A DNA stretch of 61,594 bases, from the NCBI GenBank assembly GCA_035719045.1, contig DASTGO010000474.1, positions 1-61,594 on the forward strand, given 5' to 3'. The stretch is from DASTGO01 sp035719045 (GTDB lineage Bacteria > Actinomycetota > Actinomycetes > Actinomycetales > Kineosporiaceae). The translations under genes were made by a program, and so were the position numbers. How positions within the stretch are numbered: position 1 is the stretch's first letter; every line of letters begins with the position of its first letter. Shown in pieces: positions 15,011 through 25,779 of the stretch. The notes beneath the pieces are model-generated. The model was not told where the DNA came from. It searched no databases and saw nothing but the letters and a program-made list of their open reading frames with translations.

Positions 15011-16570
15011 TCAGCCCCGCCCGCAGAGGCGGTTGTAGTCCTCGATGTGGTGGCACTTCTCCACGCCCATCTCGTAACTGATGGCACGGCCGCGGACCAG
15101 TTCGGCCAGGTGCTGGTCGAGGGTGTGCATCCCGTGCTGCCCCCCGGCCTGCAGGGACGAGTAGACCTGGTGGGTCTTGCCCTCGCGGATCAGGTTGCGG
15201 ATCGCCGGGGTGGCGACCATGACCTCGGTGGCGGCCACCCGGCTCTTGCCGTCCGTGGTCTTGCACAGGGTCTGGCAGACCACCCCCTGCAGCGTCCCGG
15301 CGAGCTGCACCCGCACCTGCTGCTGCTGATGCGGCGGGAACACGTCGATCACGCGGTCGATGGTCTGCGCCGCGTCCTGGGTGTGCAGGGTGGCGAAGAC
15401 CAGGTGACCGGTCTCGGCCGCGGTCAGGGCCACGGAGATGGTCTCCAGGTCCCGCATCTCACCGACCAGGATGATGTCGGGGTCCTGCCGCAGCGCATGC
15501 TTGAGCGCATTGGCGAAGGAGTGGGTGTCCGCCCCCACCTCGCGCTGGTTGACCATGCAGGACTTGTGCTGGTGCAGGAACTCGATCGGGTCCTCGACGG
15601 TGATGATGTGGTCGTGCCGGGTCCGGTTGGCCAGGTCGATGATCGCCGCCAGGGTGGTCGACTTACCGGATCCGGTGGGCCCGGTGACCAGGACCATGCC
15701 CCGTGGCAGGGAGGCGAAGTTGGCCACCGTCGGCGGCATGCCCAACTGCTCCAGGCTCTTGATCTCGTAGGGGATCCGCCGGAACGCCGCGCCCAGCGCC
15801 TCCTTCTGCCGGTACAGGTTCACCCGGAACCGGGCCTGCCCGGGCAGGGTGTAGGAGAGGTCGAGTTCCAGCTCCTCCTCGAACCGCTCCCGCTGGTGCT
15901 GGGTGAGGATCGCGTAGAGGACCCGCTGCAGCATCGCGGCCTCCAGCGGCTCGTACTCCGGCACCGGGACCAGTTCGCCGTTGATCCGCAGCAGCGGGGG
16001 GCTGCCCGCGGTGACATGGACGTCGGAGGCGTTGGCGGCCAGGCACCGCCCGAGCACCTCACCCAGGTCGAGGTCGCCCGGAGCCAGCCGTTGCTCGGTG
16101 GTGGCCCGCTGGTAGGGGTCACCACCGGGACCAGCCGGCGGGACCCGCTGCGACGGCGGTCGGGGGGCGGTCGGCGCCGGTGGTGCCGCCGGGGAGGGCG
16201 GGTAGTCCGGGGAGCCGCCGGCCGGGTAGCCGGGTTCGGGCTGGCCCGCGCCGGGGTAGGGCTGGCCGGGATACGGCTGCGCCGGGTACTCCTGTCCGGG
16301 GTACGACTGTCCGGGGTACGACTGGCCCGGGTAGGACTGACCGGGGTAGGACATCGCCTCGGACGGCGAGGGGAGGTACGCCTGCCGGTCGGGGTAGGCC
16401 TCCCCGGGCCCGCCCGTCCCCGGGTAGCCGGAGGGTGCCGGGGCCATGGCCGGGGCCACCGCCGGGACGGCTCCCGCCTGGTCCGGGTCCTCGAACGCGA
16501 AGCGTTCCGGGACATAGGGGGGCGCCGCCGGTCGCTGTGCCTCCGGGTACCACTCGCCGCCGTCGTCCAC
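15011..16570 (-). CDS. pilT: Pilus retraction ATPase PilT with a long disordered N-terminal extension
   Basis: The last 355 or so residues are a standard PilT: Walker A G-P-T-G-S-G-K-S-T near 300, Asp box I-T-V-E-D-P-I-E-F, Walker B I-L-V-G-E-M-R-D, His box F-A-T-L-H-T-Q-D-A, and the retraction motif A-I-R-N-L-I-R-E-G-K. In front lie about 165 residues rich in Pro, Gly, Tyr and Gln, with a run of S-Y-P-G-Q repeats. I place the start at GTG 16570, which has AGGAGG five bases upstream; an ATG at 16675 is in frame but lacks a good site. Gene lies between pilB and pilC. Confidence 0.93.
   Translation of the reverse strand: MDDGGEWYPEAQRPAAPPYVPERFAFEDPDQAGAVPAVAPAMAPAPSGYPGTGGPGEAYPDRQAYLPSPSEAMSYPGQSYPGQSYPGQSYPGQEYPAQPYPGQPYPGAGQPEPGYPAGGSPDYPPSPAAPPAPTAPRPPSQRVPPAGPGGDPYQRATTEQRLAPGDLDLGEVLGRCLAANASDVHVTAGSPPLLRINGELVPVPEYEPLEAAMLQRVLYAILTQHQRERFEEELELDLSYTLPGQARFRVNLYRQKEALGAAFRRIPYEIKSLEQLGMPPTVANFASLPRGMVLVTGPTGSGKSTTLAAIIDLANRTRHDHIITVEDPIEFLHQHKSCMVNQREVGADTHSFANALKHALRQDPDIILVGEMRDLETISVALTAAETGHLVFATLHTQDAAQTIDRVIDVFPPHQQQQVRVQLAGTLQGVVCQTLCKTTDGKSRVAATEVMVATPAIRNLIREGKTHQVYSSLQAGGQHGMHTLDQHLAELVRGRAISYEMGVEKCHHIEDYNRLCGRG
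16250..16351 (-). repeat. In-frame 15 bp repeats encoding S-Y-P-G-Q units in PilT
   Basis: About six to seven 15 bp units, the first four nearly identical (S-Y-P-G-Q), then Y-P-A-Q-P and Y-P-G-Q-P. They lie in the disordered extension of PilT at about residues 74-107. Copy number is likely to vary between strains. Confidence 0.85.
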
Positions 16571-16702
16571 GTCGTCCTCCTCGCCTGGGACAGACACCGC
16601 CCACGACTGTGTCGGCGCCCCCGGGCGGCCGCTTGAGGCCATCCGGGACCGGGCGGGCGGCGACGGGCGGACCACAGGCGGGCGGACCGGCCAGGTGCCG
16701 GC

Positions 16703-18370
16703 TCAGGCCACCACGCGGAGGATCTCCTCGATCGAGGTGATCCCGTCGCGGACCTTGAACATCCCGTCCTCGCGCAGCCGGTGCATGCCCTGCCGGCCGG
16801 CGGCCTCGGCGATCTCGGCGGCCGAGGACCGGGTGACGGCCAGCCGCTCGATGTCCTCCGTCACCGCCATCACCTCGTGCAGCGCCAGCCGTCCCTTGTA
16901 GCCGGTCTTGGCGCAGGCGGAGCAGCCGACGGCCCGGTGCAGGGTCGGCAGATCCTCCTCCGGACTCCACGGGAAGCCCGCGGACGCCAACTCCTCCGGG
17001 GTCGCCTGGTAGGGCTCCTTGCACTTCGGGCAGAGCCGCCGGGCCAGCCGCTGGGCCAGCACGCAGTCCAGGGCGGAGCCGACCAGGAACGGCTCGATCC
17101 CCATCTCGGTGAGCCGGGTGATCGCCGACGGCGCGTCGTTGGTGTGCAGGGTGGACAGCACCAGGTGGCCGGTGAGCGCGGCCTCCACGGCGATCTGGGC
17201 GGTCTCGTGGTCGCGGATCTCGCCGATCAGCACCACGTCGGGGTCCGACCGCAGGATGGAGCGCAGTGCCGCCGCGAAGGTCAGCCCGGCCTTGGCGTTG
17301 ACCTGGACCTGGTTGATCCCCGGCAGCCGGTACTCCACCGGGTCCTCGACGGTGATCACGTTGATCTCGGGGCGGGCGATGATGTTGAGCGTCGCGTACA
17401 ACGTGGTGGACTTGCCCGACCCGGTCGGCCCGGTCACCAGGATCATCCCGTAGGGCTTGGTGAAGCTGGCCGAGTAGCGGGTGTAGTTGGCGTCCAGGAA
17501 GCCCAGGTCGGACAGGGCCAGGCTGGCCGTGGAGTTGTCCAGGATCCGCATGACGACCTTCTCGCCCCACACCGTGGGCAGGGTCGCCACCCGCAGGTCC
17601 ACCTTCTGGCCGTGCGCGGAGACCGACAGCCGGCCGTCCTGGGGGATCCGCCGCTCGGCGATGTTGATGTCCGACATGATCTTCAGCCGCGAGATCACCC
17701 CCGACTGGATCGACCGCGGGGAGCGCATCACCTCGTGCAGCACGCCGTCGATCCGGTAGCGCACCCGCAGGTCGTGTTCGCCCGGCTCGATGTGGATGTC
17801 GGAGGCCCGGTCCTGGATGGCCTGGGTGATCAGCAGGTTCACGTACTTGACGATCGGGGCCTCGTCGACGACCTCCTTCAGCCGCGCCAGGTCCTCCTCG
17901 TCCTCGTCCTGGGTGAGCGCGGAGGTGAGGTCACCGAGGTCGCTGTCGGCGCGGCAGAAGCGGTCGATGGCGGCGAGCAGATCGTCCCGGGTGGCGACCA
18001 CCGGCCGCAGCTCCATCCCGGTCAGCGAGCGCACGTCGTCGAGGGCGAACACGTTGCCGGGGTCGGCCATCGCCAGCACCAGCCGGCTCTCGTCGTACCC
18101 GATCGGCAGCACGGTGTGCCGCCGGCAGACCGCCGGGGACACCCGCGCCACCGCCGAACCGTCCACCCCGTAGTCGGTGAGGTCAACGAAGGGCAGGCCG
18201 ATCTGGCTGGCCAGCGCCGCCACCAGCTGGGCCTCGGTGAGCACGCCGTGCTCGACCAGCACCCGGCCCAGGCTCCGGCCGCCCCGCTGGTGCTCGTCGT
18301 ACGCCGCCGCCAGCTGGACCTCGTCGACCAGACCGGAGTCCAGGAGGATGTCGGCCAGCTGCTTCACCAT
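16703..18370 (-). CDS. pilB: Pilus extension ATPase PilB
   Basis: Hexameric motor that powers pilin polymerisation. 555 residues: an N-terminal MshEN domain (1-135) with the L-L-x-x-G-L and L-G-x-x-L-V motifs that bind cyclic di-GMP in relatives; the second PAS-like domain; and the ATPase with Walker A G-P-T-G-S-G-K-S-T, Asp box V-E-D-P-V-E-Y, Walker B V-L-I-G-E-I-R-D and His box L-S-T-L-H-T-N-D-A. Zinc cysteines are C-P-K-C and C-S-A-C. First gene of pilB-pilT-pilC, with a sigma-28-like promoter upstream. Confidence 0.97.
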   Translation of the reverse strand: MVKQLADILLDSGLVDEVQLAAAYDEHQRGGRSLGRVLVEHGVLTEAQLVAALASQIGLPFVDLTDYGVDGSAVARVSPAVCRRHTVLPIGYDESRLVLAMADPGNVFALDDVRSLTGMELRPVVATRDDLLAAIDRFCRADSDLGDLTSALTQDEDEEDLARLKEVVDEAPIVKYVNLLITQAIQDRASDIHIEPGEHDLRVRYRIDGVLHEVMRSPRSIQSGVISRLKIMSDINIAERRIPQDGRLSVSAHGQKVDLRVATLPTVWGEKVVMRILDNSTASLALSDLGFLDANYTRYSASFTKPYGMILVTGPTGSGKSTTLYATLNIIARPEINVITVEDPVEYRLPGINQVQVNAKAGLTFAAALRSILRSDPDVVLIGEIRDHETAQIAVEAALTGHLVLSTLHTNDAPSAITRLTEMGIEPFLVGSALDCVLAQRLARRLCPKCKEPYQATPEELASAGFPWSPEEDLPTLHRAVGCSACAKTGYKGRLALHEVMAVTEDIERLAVTRSSAAEIAEAAGRQGMHRLREDGMFKVRDGITSIEEILRVVA

Positions 18371-18415
18371 GCCGCGCTCCGGGCAGCGGGCACGGCGGAC
18401 GGCGTCATGCGGTTG

Positions 18416-18444
18416 CTATCGGTGTGCCGCGGCCCCCGGTTGAC
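18416..18444 (-). promoter_or_regulatory. Sigma-28/WhiG-like promoter before pilB
   Basis: Minus strand: GTCA (18444-18441), 17 bp, ACCGATAG (18423-18416). Six of eight -10 positions match GCCGATAA. A start near 18409 would leave a leader of about 40 nt before the pilB ATG. Confidence 0.5.
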
Positions 18445-18523
18445 CCGGCTTTGATCGGCCGTCGGCCACCGCCCGGTCCCGCCACCCGGCGGGATGCCCC
18501 CGATGTCCGGTTCCGGACGGTTC

Positions 18524-18580
18524 GCCGGGCGGTGGGTCAGCCGGGCCGGCCGGGCGGTGGGTCAGCCGGGCGGTGGGTCA
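18524..18580. repeat. 16 bp repeat (x3) over the stop of the zinc peptidase gene
   Basis: GCCGGGCGGTGGGTCA occurs at 18524-18539, 18549-18564 and 18565-18580. The last copy contains the TGA of the neighbouring gene (18578-18580). On the gene strand each unit carries TGACCCACCGCCCGGC. Confidence 0.9.
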
Positions 18581-19474
18581 GCCGAAGGTGCGGCAGGAGT
18601 CCGGGGAACCCGACCGGTACCCGGTCAGGAACCACTGCTTGCGCTGGGCGGAGGAGCCGTGGGTCCAGGTCTCGGGGTTGACCTGTCCCTGGGTCTTGGC
18701 CTGGATCCGGTCGTCACCGACCGCCTGGGCGGCGTTCACCGCCTCGGCGATGTTGTCCTGCGTGAGGGTGATCCCGTTGCCGGCCGTGCGGTCCGCGAGG
18801 GTGGCCCAGACCCCCGCATAGCAGTCCGCCTGCAGTTCCAGCTTCACCGACAGCTCATTGGCCCGGGCCGGGTCCCGCTGCTCCTGGGCACGGACCTGCC
18901 TCTCGGTGCCGAGCAGGGTCTGCAGGTGGTGGCCGAACTCGTGGGCGACGATGTACGCCTGCGCGAACTCGCCCTGGGCGCCGAACCGGTCCTGCAACTG
19001 CTGCAGGAAGCCCAGCTCGAAGTAGAGCTCCTGGTCGGCCGGGCAGTAGAACGGGCCGACCTGGGCGCTCGCCGGGCCGCACCCGGTCTGGGTCCGCTGC
19101 GTGAAGAACACGAACCGCGGGCTGGCGTAGGTCAGCTTGCGGCGGGCGAACTCCGCGCGCCACACGGTGTCCGCGACGTTGAAGTCCTTGATCAGCCGGC
19201 AGTCGGTGTACTTCTGCAGGGCACCGGCGCTGTTGCAGCGGGCCCTCAGCTGATCCCGGGTCTCCCCCTGCTGGCCCCCGCCACCGCCACCGGCCGGCAG
19301 CCCGGTCTGCACCCCGCTGCCCGGCTGCCCACCGCCCAGCAGGGTGACCACCAGGTAGATGATCACCCCGACCACGCCGAGCCCGCCGCCGCCGAGCAGC
19401 AGCCCGCCGCCAACCCCCCGCCGGTCATCGACGTTCCCGACATCGACGGACTGGTCGTCGAACTCCATCGGCAC
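18578..19474 (-). CDS. Neutral zinc metallopeptidase, YpfJ/KPN_02809 family
   Basis: 298 residues. A cytoplasmic stretch is followed by one membrane helix (about 24-47), a glycine-rich linker, then the peptidase domain with H-E-F-G-H-H (about 178-183) and the downstream zinc ligand block E-L-Q-A-D-C-Y-A-G-V-W; F-Y-C-P-A-D-Q-x-L-Y-F-E is also a family signature. Substrate unknown. It is between pilB and aroE, 57 bp after aroE on the same strand. ATG 19474 and an in-frame ATG six bases on are both possible. A link to the pilus is positional only. Confidence 0.92.
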   Translation of the reverse strand: MPMEFDDQSVDVGNVDDRRGVGGGLLLGGGGLGVVGVIIYLVVTLLGGGQPGSGVQTGLPAGGGGGGQQGETRDQLRARCNSAGALQKYTDCRLIKDFNVADTVWRAEFARRKLTYASPRFVFFTQRTQTGCGPASAQVGPFYCPADQELYFELGFLQQLQDRFGAQGEFAQAYIVAHEFGHHLQTLLGTERQVRAQEQRDPARANELSVKLELQADCYAGVWATLADRTAGNGITLTQDNIAEAVNAAQAVGDDRIQAKTQGQVNPETWTHGSSAQRKQWFLTGYRSGSPDSCRTFG

Positions 19475-19531
19475 AGCTGCCTCCCCCAGATCGGCGTCAC
19501 GGCGACGGCCCGCCGCCTGCGTGGTACCCCG

Positions 19532-20407
19532 TCAGGATCCGGCTGCCACCCGCCGGCGGGCCAGTTCGGCCTCCCCCGCGGCCCGCATGGCCGTGAGCGG
19601 GGCGGGCCGTCCGGTCATCAGCCGCACCTGGTCGGCCGCTTGGTGCAGCAGCATCGGGAAACCGCCGACCACCCGGCCGCCCGCGGCGGTCCACCGGGTG
19701 GCCAGCGGGGTCGGCCACGGCGCGTAGACCACGTCCAGCAGCAGGGGCAGGCGGTCCGGACCCGCCGCGGACACCAGCTGCCCGGCCAGCTCGTCGGCGG
19801 CACCCCCGGGCAGCGTGCTGATCACCAGGTCCAGCCCGGCCAGCCCCGCCAGGCCCTGCTGATCCAGCCCGGCCAGCACCGGGTGCACCCCGAGCCGCGA
19901 CCCGGCGGCCTGCAGCTCCCCGGTGGTGGACAGCCTCCGGACGTGGACCGCCGGGGTGTCACAGCCGAGCTGCAGCAGGGCGGCCACCGCCGAGGTCGCG
20001 GTCGCCCCGCCCCCGAGCACGGCGGCCCGATCGGCTCGGTCGACCCCGGCCTCGCGCAGCGCGGCGACCATCCCGGCCACGTCCGTGTTGTCGCCGACGG
20101 GACCGTCCGGCCCGAAGGTGACCGTGTTCACCGCGCCGACGGCCGCTGCCAGTTCGCTCTCGGCGGCCAGCAGTGACCGGACCGTCCGCTTCAGCGGCAT
20201 GGTCAAGGACAGCCCGGCCCACGAGCCGTCCGCGCCGGAGGTGTCCAGTCCGGCAAGGAACCCGGCCAGCCCGGCCTCGTCGACGTCGACCGCCTGGTAC
20301 GTCCAGCCGTCCAACCCGAGCGCGGCATAGGCGGCCCGGTGCAGCACCGGGGACAGCGAGTGGGCGATCGGGTGACCGAGCACCGCCGCCCGGCGGATCG
20401 GGCTCAC
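19532..20407 (-). CDS. aroE: Shikimate dehydrogenase
   Basis: Reduces 3-dehydroshikimate to shikimate with NADPH. 291 residues with the substrate-binding G-H-P-I-A-H-S-L-S-P, the catalytic lysine in S-L-T-M-P-L-K, the aspartate in G-D-N-T-D, and a nucleotide loop G-G-G-A-T-A-T-S-A (usually G-A-G-G-A). GTG at 20407 overlaps the mltG stop by 4 bp (GTGA), fixing the start. It is separated from the other aro genes by the pilus locus. Confidence 0.95.
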   Translation of the reverse strand: MSPIRRAAVLGHPIAHSLSPVLHRAAYAALGLDGWTYQAVDVDEAGLAGFLAGLDTSGADGSWAGLSLTMPLKRTVRSLLAAESELAAAVGAVNTVTFGPDGPVGDNTDVAGMVAALREAGVDRADRAAVLGGGATATSAVAALLQLGCDTPAVHVRRLSTTGELQAAGSRLGVHPVLAGLDQQGLAGLAGLDLVISTLPGGAADELAGQLVSAAGPDRLPLLLDVVYAPWPTPLATRWTAAGGRVVGGFPMLLHQAADQVRLMTGRPAPLTAMRAAGEAELARRRVAAGS

Positions 20408-21534
20408 TGTCCGGGATGCGCCTTTTTCCACTTGTCCCACTCGGCGTCCATCGCGGCCTTCTCGGCCAGGGTCGTGGCGAATTTCGTCTCCCCGGTGTCC
20501 GGGTTGACCGTGGTGAAGTACAGCCAGGGGCCCGGGGCGGGGTCGAGGACCGCCTTCAGCGCCTCCACCCCCGGCGAGCAGATCGGCCCGACCGGCAGCC
20601 CCTTGAAGCTGTAGGTGTTGTACGGGGACTTGATCTGGGTGTCCTTGGTCGTCGTACTCAGGGTGAACTTGCCGGTCGCGTAGTGCACCGTCGTGTCCAG
20701 GCCGAGCGGGATCCCCTGCGCCATCCGGTTGTCCAGCACCCGGGCGATCTTGGGCATGTCCGCCGCATGCCCCGCCTCGGCCTGGACCAGGCTGGCCTCG
20801 ACGAGCAGGTCCCGCTGCTTGTCCGGGGTCACCCCGAGCTGGCCCATCGCCGCCTGCTCCTGGGCGATCATCTTGCGCAGCACGTCGGTGGCGTTCACCC
20901 CGGGGGTGAAGATGTACGTGGCGGGGAACAGGTACCCCTCCAGGGTGCCCTTCGCCTCGTCCGGCAGGCCGATGGCCTGGGTGTTCTTGGCCGCCTCGTC
21001 CAGGACGGCCCGGCTCAGCCCGGTCTGCTGGGCGATCAGGTCGAGGATCTGGGTGGCCCGCTTCCCCTCCGGGATGGTCACCTTGAGCTCCAGCCGGTTC
21101 GCCTTGTCCAGCAGCATGCCCACAGCCGACTTGGCGGACATGTGCGTCCGGAGCCGGTAGGTGCCGGACTGGATGCCCTGTGCCCGGGGGTCCTCGGAGT
21201 AGGCATTGGTGAAGGCCTTCGCGGTCTTGACCACTCCCGCGTTGGCCAGCACCATCGCCATGCCCTGGCCGCTGCTGCCCGGCGGGATGACGACGTCGGC
21301 CTGGCCGGTCCCGTCACCTGTCCAGTCGTCAGGTGCGGTCATCGAGGCGATGATGGGTTTCAGCCCGAGCCAAGCACCGCCGACGGCGCCCCCCACCACC
21401 AGGAGGCTCACCAGGACGACCAGCCAACTGCGCCTGCGGCGCCGCTTGCGCCGCTTCTCCTTCGCACGTCGACTCCGGCGGCGGTCACGGTCACCGGCCG
21501 CCCTGACGACGTCCTCCAGCGACATCTCGCTCAC
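20404..21534 (-). CDS. mltG: Endolytic peptidoglycan transglycosylase MltG
   Basis: Inner-membrane enzyme that cuts nascent glycan strands and sets their length. 376 residues: a very basic N-terminal tail (10-35), one membrane helix (about 36-58), a LysM-like subdomain (I-P-P-G-S-S-G-Q and I-P-E-G-K), then the YceG catalytic domain with A-S-L-V-Q-A-E-A-G, which carries the family's catalytic glutamate, and G-L-P-V-G-P-I-C-S-P-G. It overlaps ruvX and aroE by 4 bp at each end. Confidence 0.96.
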   Translation of the reverse strand: MSEMSLEDVVRAAGDRDRRRSRRAKEKRRKRRRRRSWLVVLVSLLVVGGAVGGAWLGLKPIIASMTAPDDWTGDGTGQADVVIPPGSSGQGMAMVLANAGVVKTAKAFTNAYSEDPRAQGIQSGTYRLRTHMSAKSAVGMLLDKANRLELKVTIPEGKRATQILDLIAQQTGLSRAVLDEAAKNTQAIGLPDEAKGTLEGYLFPATYIFTPGVNATDVLRKMIAQEQAAMGQLGVTPDKQRDLLVEASLVQAEAGHAADMPKIARVLDNRMAQGIPLGLDTTVHYATGKFTLSTTTKDTQIKSPYNTYSFKGLPVGPICSPGVEALKAVLDPAPGPWLYFTTVNPDTGETKFATTLAEKAAMDAEWDKWKKAHPGQ

Positions 21535-22046
21535 GGTCGGCCTGCCTCCCCTACCTGTCCGTCCGGCGCCGGGCTCTCCGGTACCGGACCCGGGGCGACG
21601 ATCGACCCGGGCGGCTGCCCTGACGCCCGCTCGGCGTCGAGGGCGGACTGCAGGATCACCACCGCGGCCGCCTGATCGACGACGCGGCGCTGACTGCGCC
21701 CTGCTACCCCTGCATCACGCAACGCTCGATGTGCCGAGACGGTGCTCAACCGCTCGTCGACGACCCGGACCGGGACCGGCTGCACGCGCCGCGCGATGGC
21801 CTCAGCGTACTTGCGCGCCGCGGCAGAAGCAGGCCCCTCACCTCCCGAAAGGCTCAGCGGCAGACCCACCACGACTTCGAGTACGTCACAATCCGCGATG
21901 AGTTTCGCAATCCGTGACAGATCCCTGCCGTCGGGTCGCCGCTGGACGGTCTCCACCGGTGTCGCCAGCAGTCCCGAACCGTCACAGCGCGCGACCCCGA
22001 CCCGGACCGTCCCGACGTCGATCCCCAGCCGGACCCCGGCCCGCAC
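21531..22046 (-). CDS. ruvX: YqgF/RuvX Holliday-junction resolvase-like protein
   Basis: RNase H-fold protein implicated in 16S rRNA 5-prime maturation and possibly junction resolution. 171 residues, with G-I-D-V-G-T-V-R-V-G-V-A at the start, V-V-V-G-L-P-L-S-L-S-G in the middle and V-D-E-R-L-S-T-V-S-A-H plus V-V-D-Q-A-A-A-V-V-I-L-Q carrying the remaining acidic residues. The last 25 residues are a Pro/Gly-rich tail beyond the family core. It lies 4 bp after alaS, and its stop overlaps mltG. Confidence 0.94.
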   Translation of the reverse strand: MRAGVRLGIDVGTVRVGVARCDGSGLLATPVETVQRRPDGRDLSRIAKLIADCDVLEVVVGLPLSLSGGEGPASAAARKYAEAIARRVQPVPVRVVDERLSTVSAHRALRDAGVAGRSQRRVVDQAAAVVILQSALDAERASGQPPGSIVAPGPVPESPAPDGQVGEAGRP

Positions 22047-22050
22047 CCCG

Positions 22051-24774
<2,724 letters not shown>

Positions 24775-25043
24775 CGGTGGTGACCTCCGCAGTTTCGGTA
24801 CGCCGCGCCCGGCGGCGGTGGTGGTCGGGCCGCACCGGACGACGGGCGTCCGGAGGACCGGCGGTCTGCCCCGGTGGGTTCACCGGCGCTCTTGCAGTAT
24901 GGGCGGGTCGTGGTGGCGGCGGCAGGTTGAACGGGTCCGGCGTGCCGCCGTGTCCGCTTGCCGCAGGGTGGACGGTGCCCGGGTGATGTGCGGTGCCCGG
25001 GTGGTGCGGTGGTGCTGACGGGTCATGCCGAGGGGCGGCGGCT

Positions 25044-25319
25044 TCAGTACCGGCGCCCGCCGGCGGGATCCTCCAGCAGGGCCCGGGCCTGGGCGGGGTC
25101 GACGTCACCGGTGTCAACCCCGAGCGCGATCCGCAACTCCTCCTCGCGCTCGGCCATCCCCTCCCGGACAGCGTCCGCGAGGTCCCGGAACCCGTCGGCC
25201 AGGGAGGCGACCGAGCGGCCGAGCCCCTCGGGGGTGTACGCCTGCGCGGCCCGGCTCAGCCTGCGCACCACCAGGACCCCGGCGGTGGCGCCGAGAGCCA
25301 CCCAGAACAGCCGCCGCAC
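25044..25319 (-). CDS. Small membrane-anchored protein, DUF6167-like
   Basis: 91 residues: R-R-L-F-W-V-A-L-G-A-T-A-G-V-L-V-V-R-R, a short N-terminal membrane helix, then an amphipathic helical segment (about 35-70) rich in Arg/Glu. This is the pattern of the small YtxH-like proteins found beside DUF948 and alaS in actinobacteria. GTG start 3 bp after the DUF948 stop with GGGAGGAG ahead. Function unknown. Confidence 0.75.
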   Translation of the reverse strand: MRRLFWVALGATAGVLVVRRLSRAAQAYTPEGLGRSVASLADGFRDLADAVREGMAEREEELRIALGVDTGDVDPAQARALLEDPAGGRRY

Positions 25320-25322
25320 GGC

Positions 25323-25697
25323 TCATCTCCTCCCGCTGCGCCGGTCGCCCGCCCGGCGCCCGTTCATCGCCTGCCGCACCCCGTAGCTGAACGCGGCCAC
25401 CTTGACCATGGGCGAGCCCAGGGTCGCGGCGAACAGCGAGGTCAGCGCCGAGACGTTGGTGGACATCTGGGCGACGTTCGTCGTGATGGTGTCCACCTTG
25501 ACCAACTGCTCATTGGTGGTGGCCACCGTCGTGGTCACCTCCGTGAGCAGCGGCAGGGTCCCTTCGGAAACCCCGCGCACAGTCAGCCGGGTCTCGTCGA
25601 GAACCTTGCCGAGCTTGTACATGGGGTAGGCGATGGCCGCTACGAGCAGGAAGAACGACACCGCCGCGATCAGTCCGGCAGCGTCTCCGAAGGACAT
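25323..25697 (-). CDS. DUF948 membrane protein
   Basis: 124 residues from ATG 25697, chosen because GGGAGGAGGG lies just before it. One N-terminal membrane helix (about 7-28), then a long amphipathic helix with many Thr/Val/Asn heptads (L-D-E-T-R-L-T-V-R-G-V through V-A-Q-M-S-T-N-V), the DUF948 pattern, and a basic tail. It sits in the conserved rarA-DUF948-alaS order. Function unknown; a membrane-attached coiled coil is inferred. Confidence 0.82.
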   Translation of the reverse strand: MSFGDAAGLIAAVSFFLLVAAIAYPMYKLGKVLDETRLTVRGVSEGTLPLLTEVTTTVATTNEQLVKVDTITTNVAQMSTNVSALTSLFAATLGSPMVKVAAFSYGVRQAMNGRRAGDRRSGRR

Positions 25698-25779
25698 CGT
25701 GGTCCCCTCCTCCCCGGGCAAAGACAGGCGGCCTGACAGCCGTAACCCGCCGACCCTATCGCGCCGGAACCGGGCGTCC

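Noticed and set aside
24775..25043. A T-box or other riboswitch in the alaS leader
   Set aside because: I could not find a T-box core sequence or a paired terminator/antiterminator.
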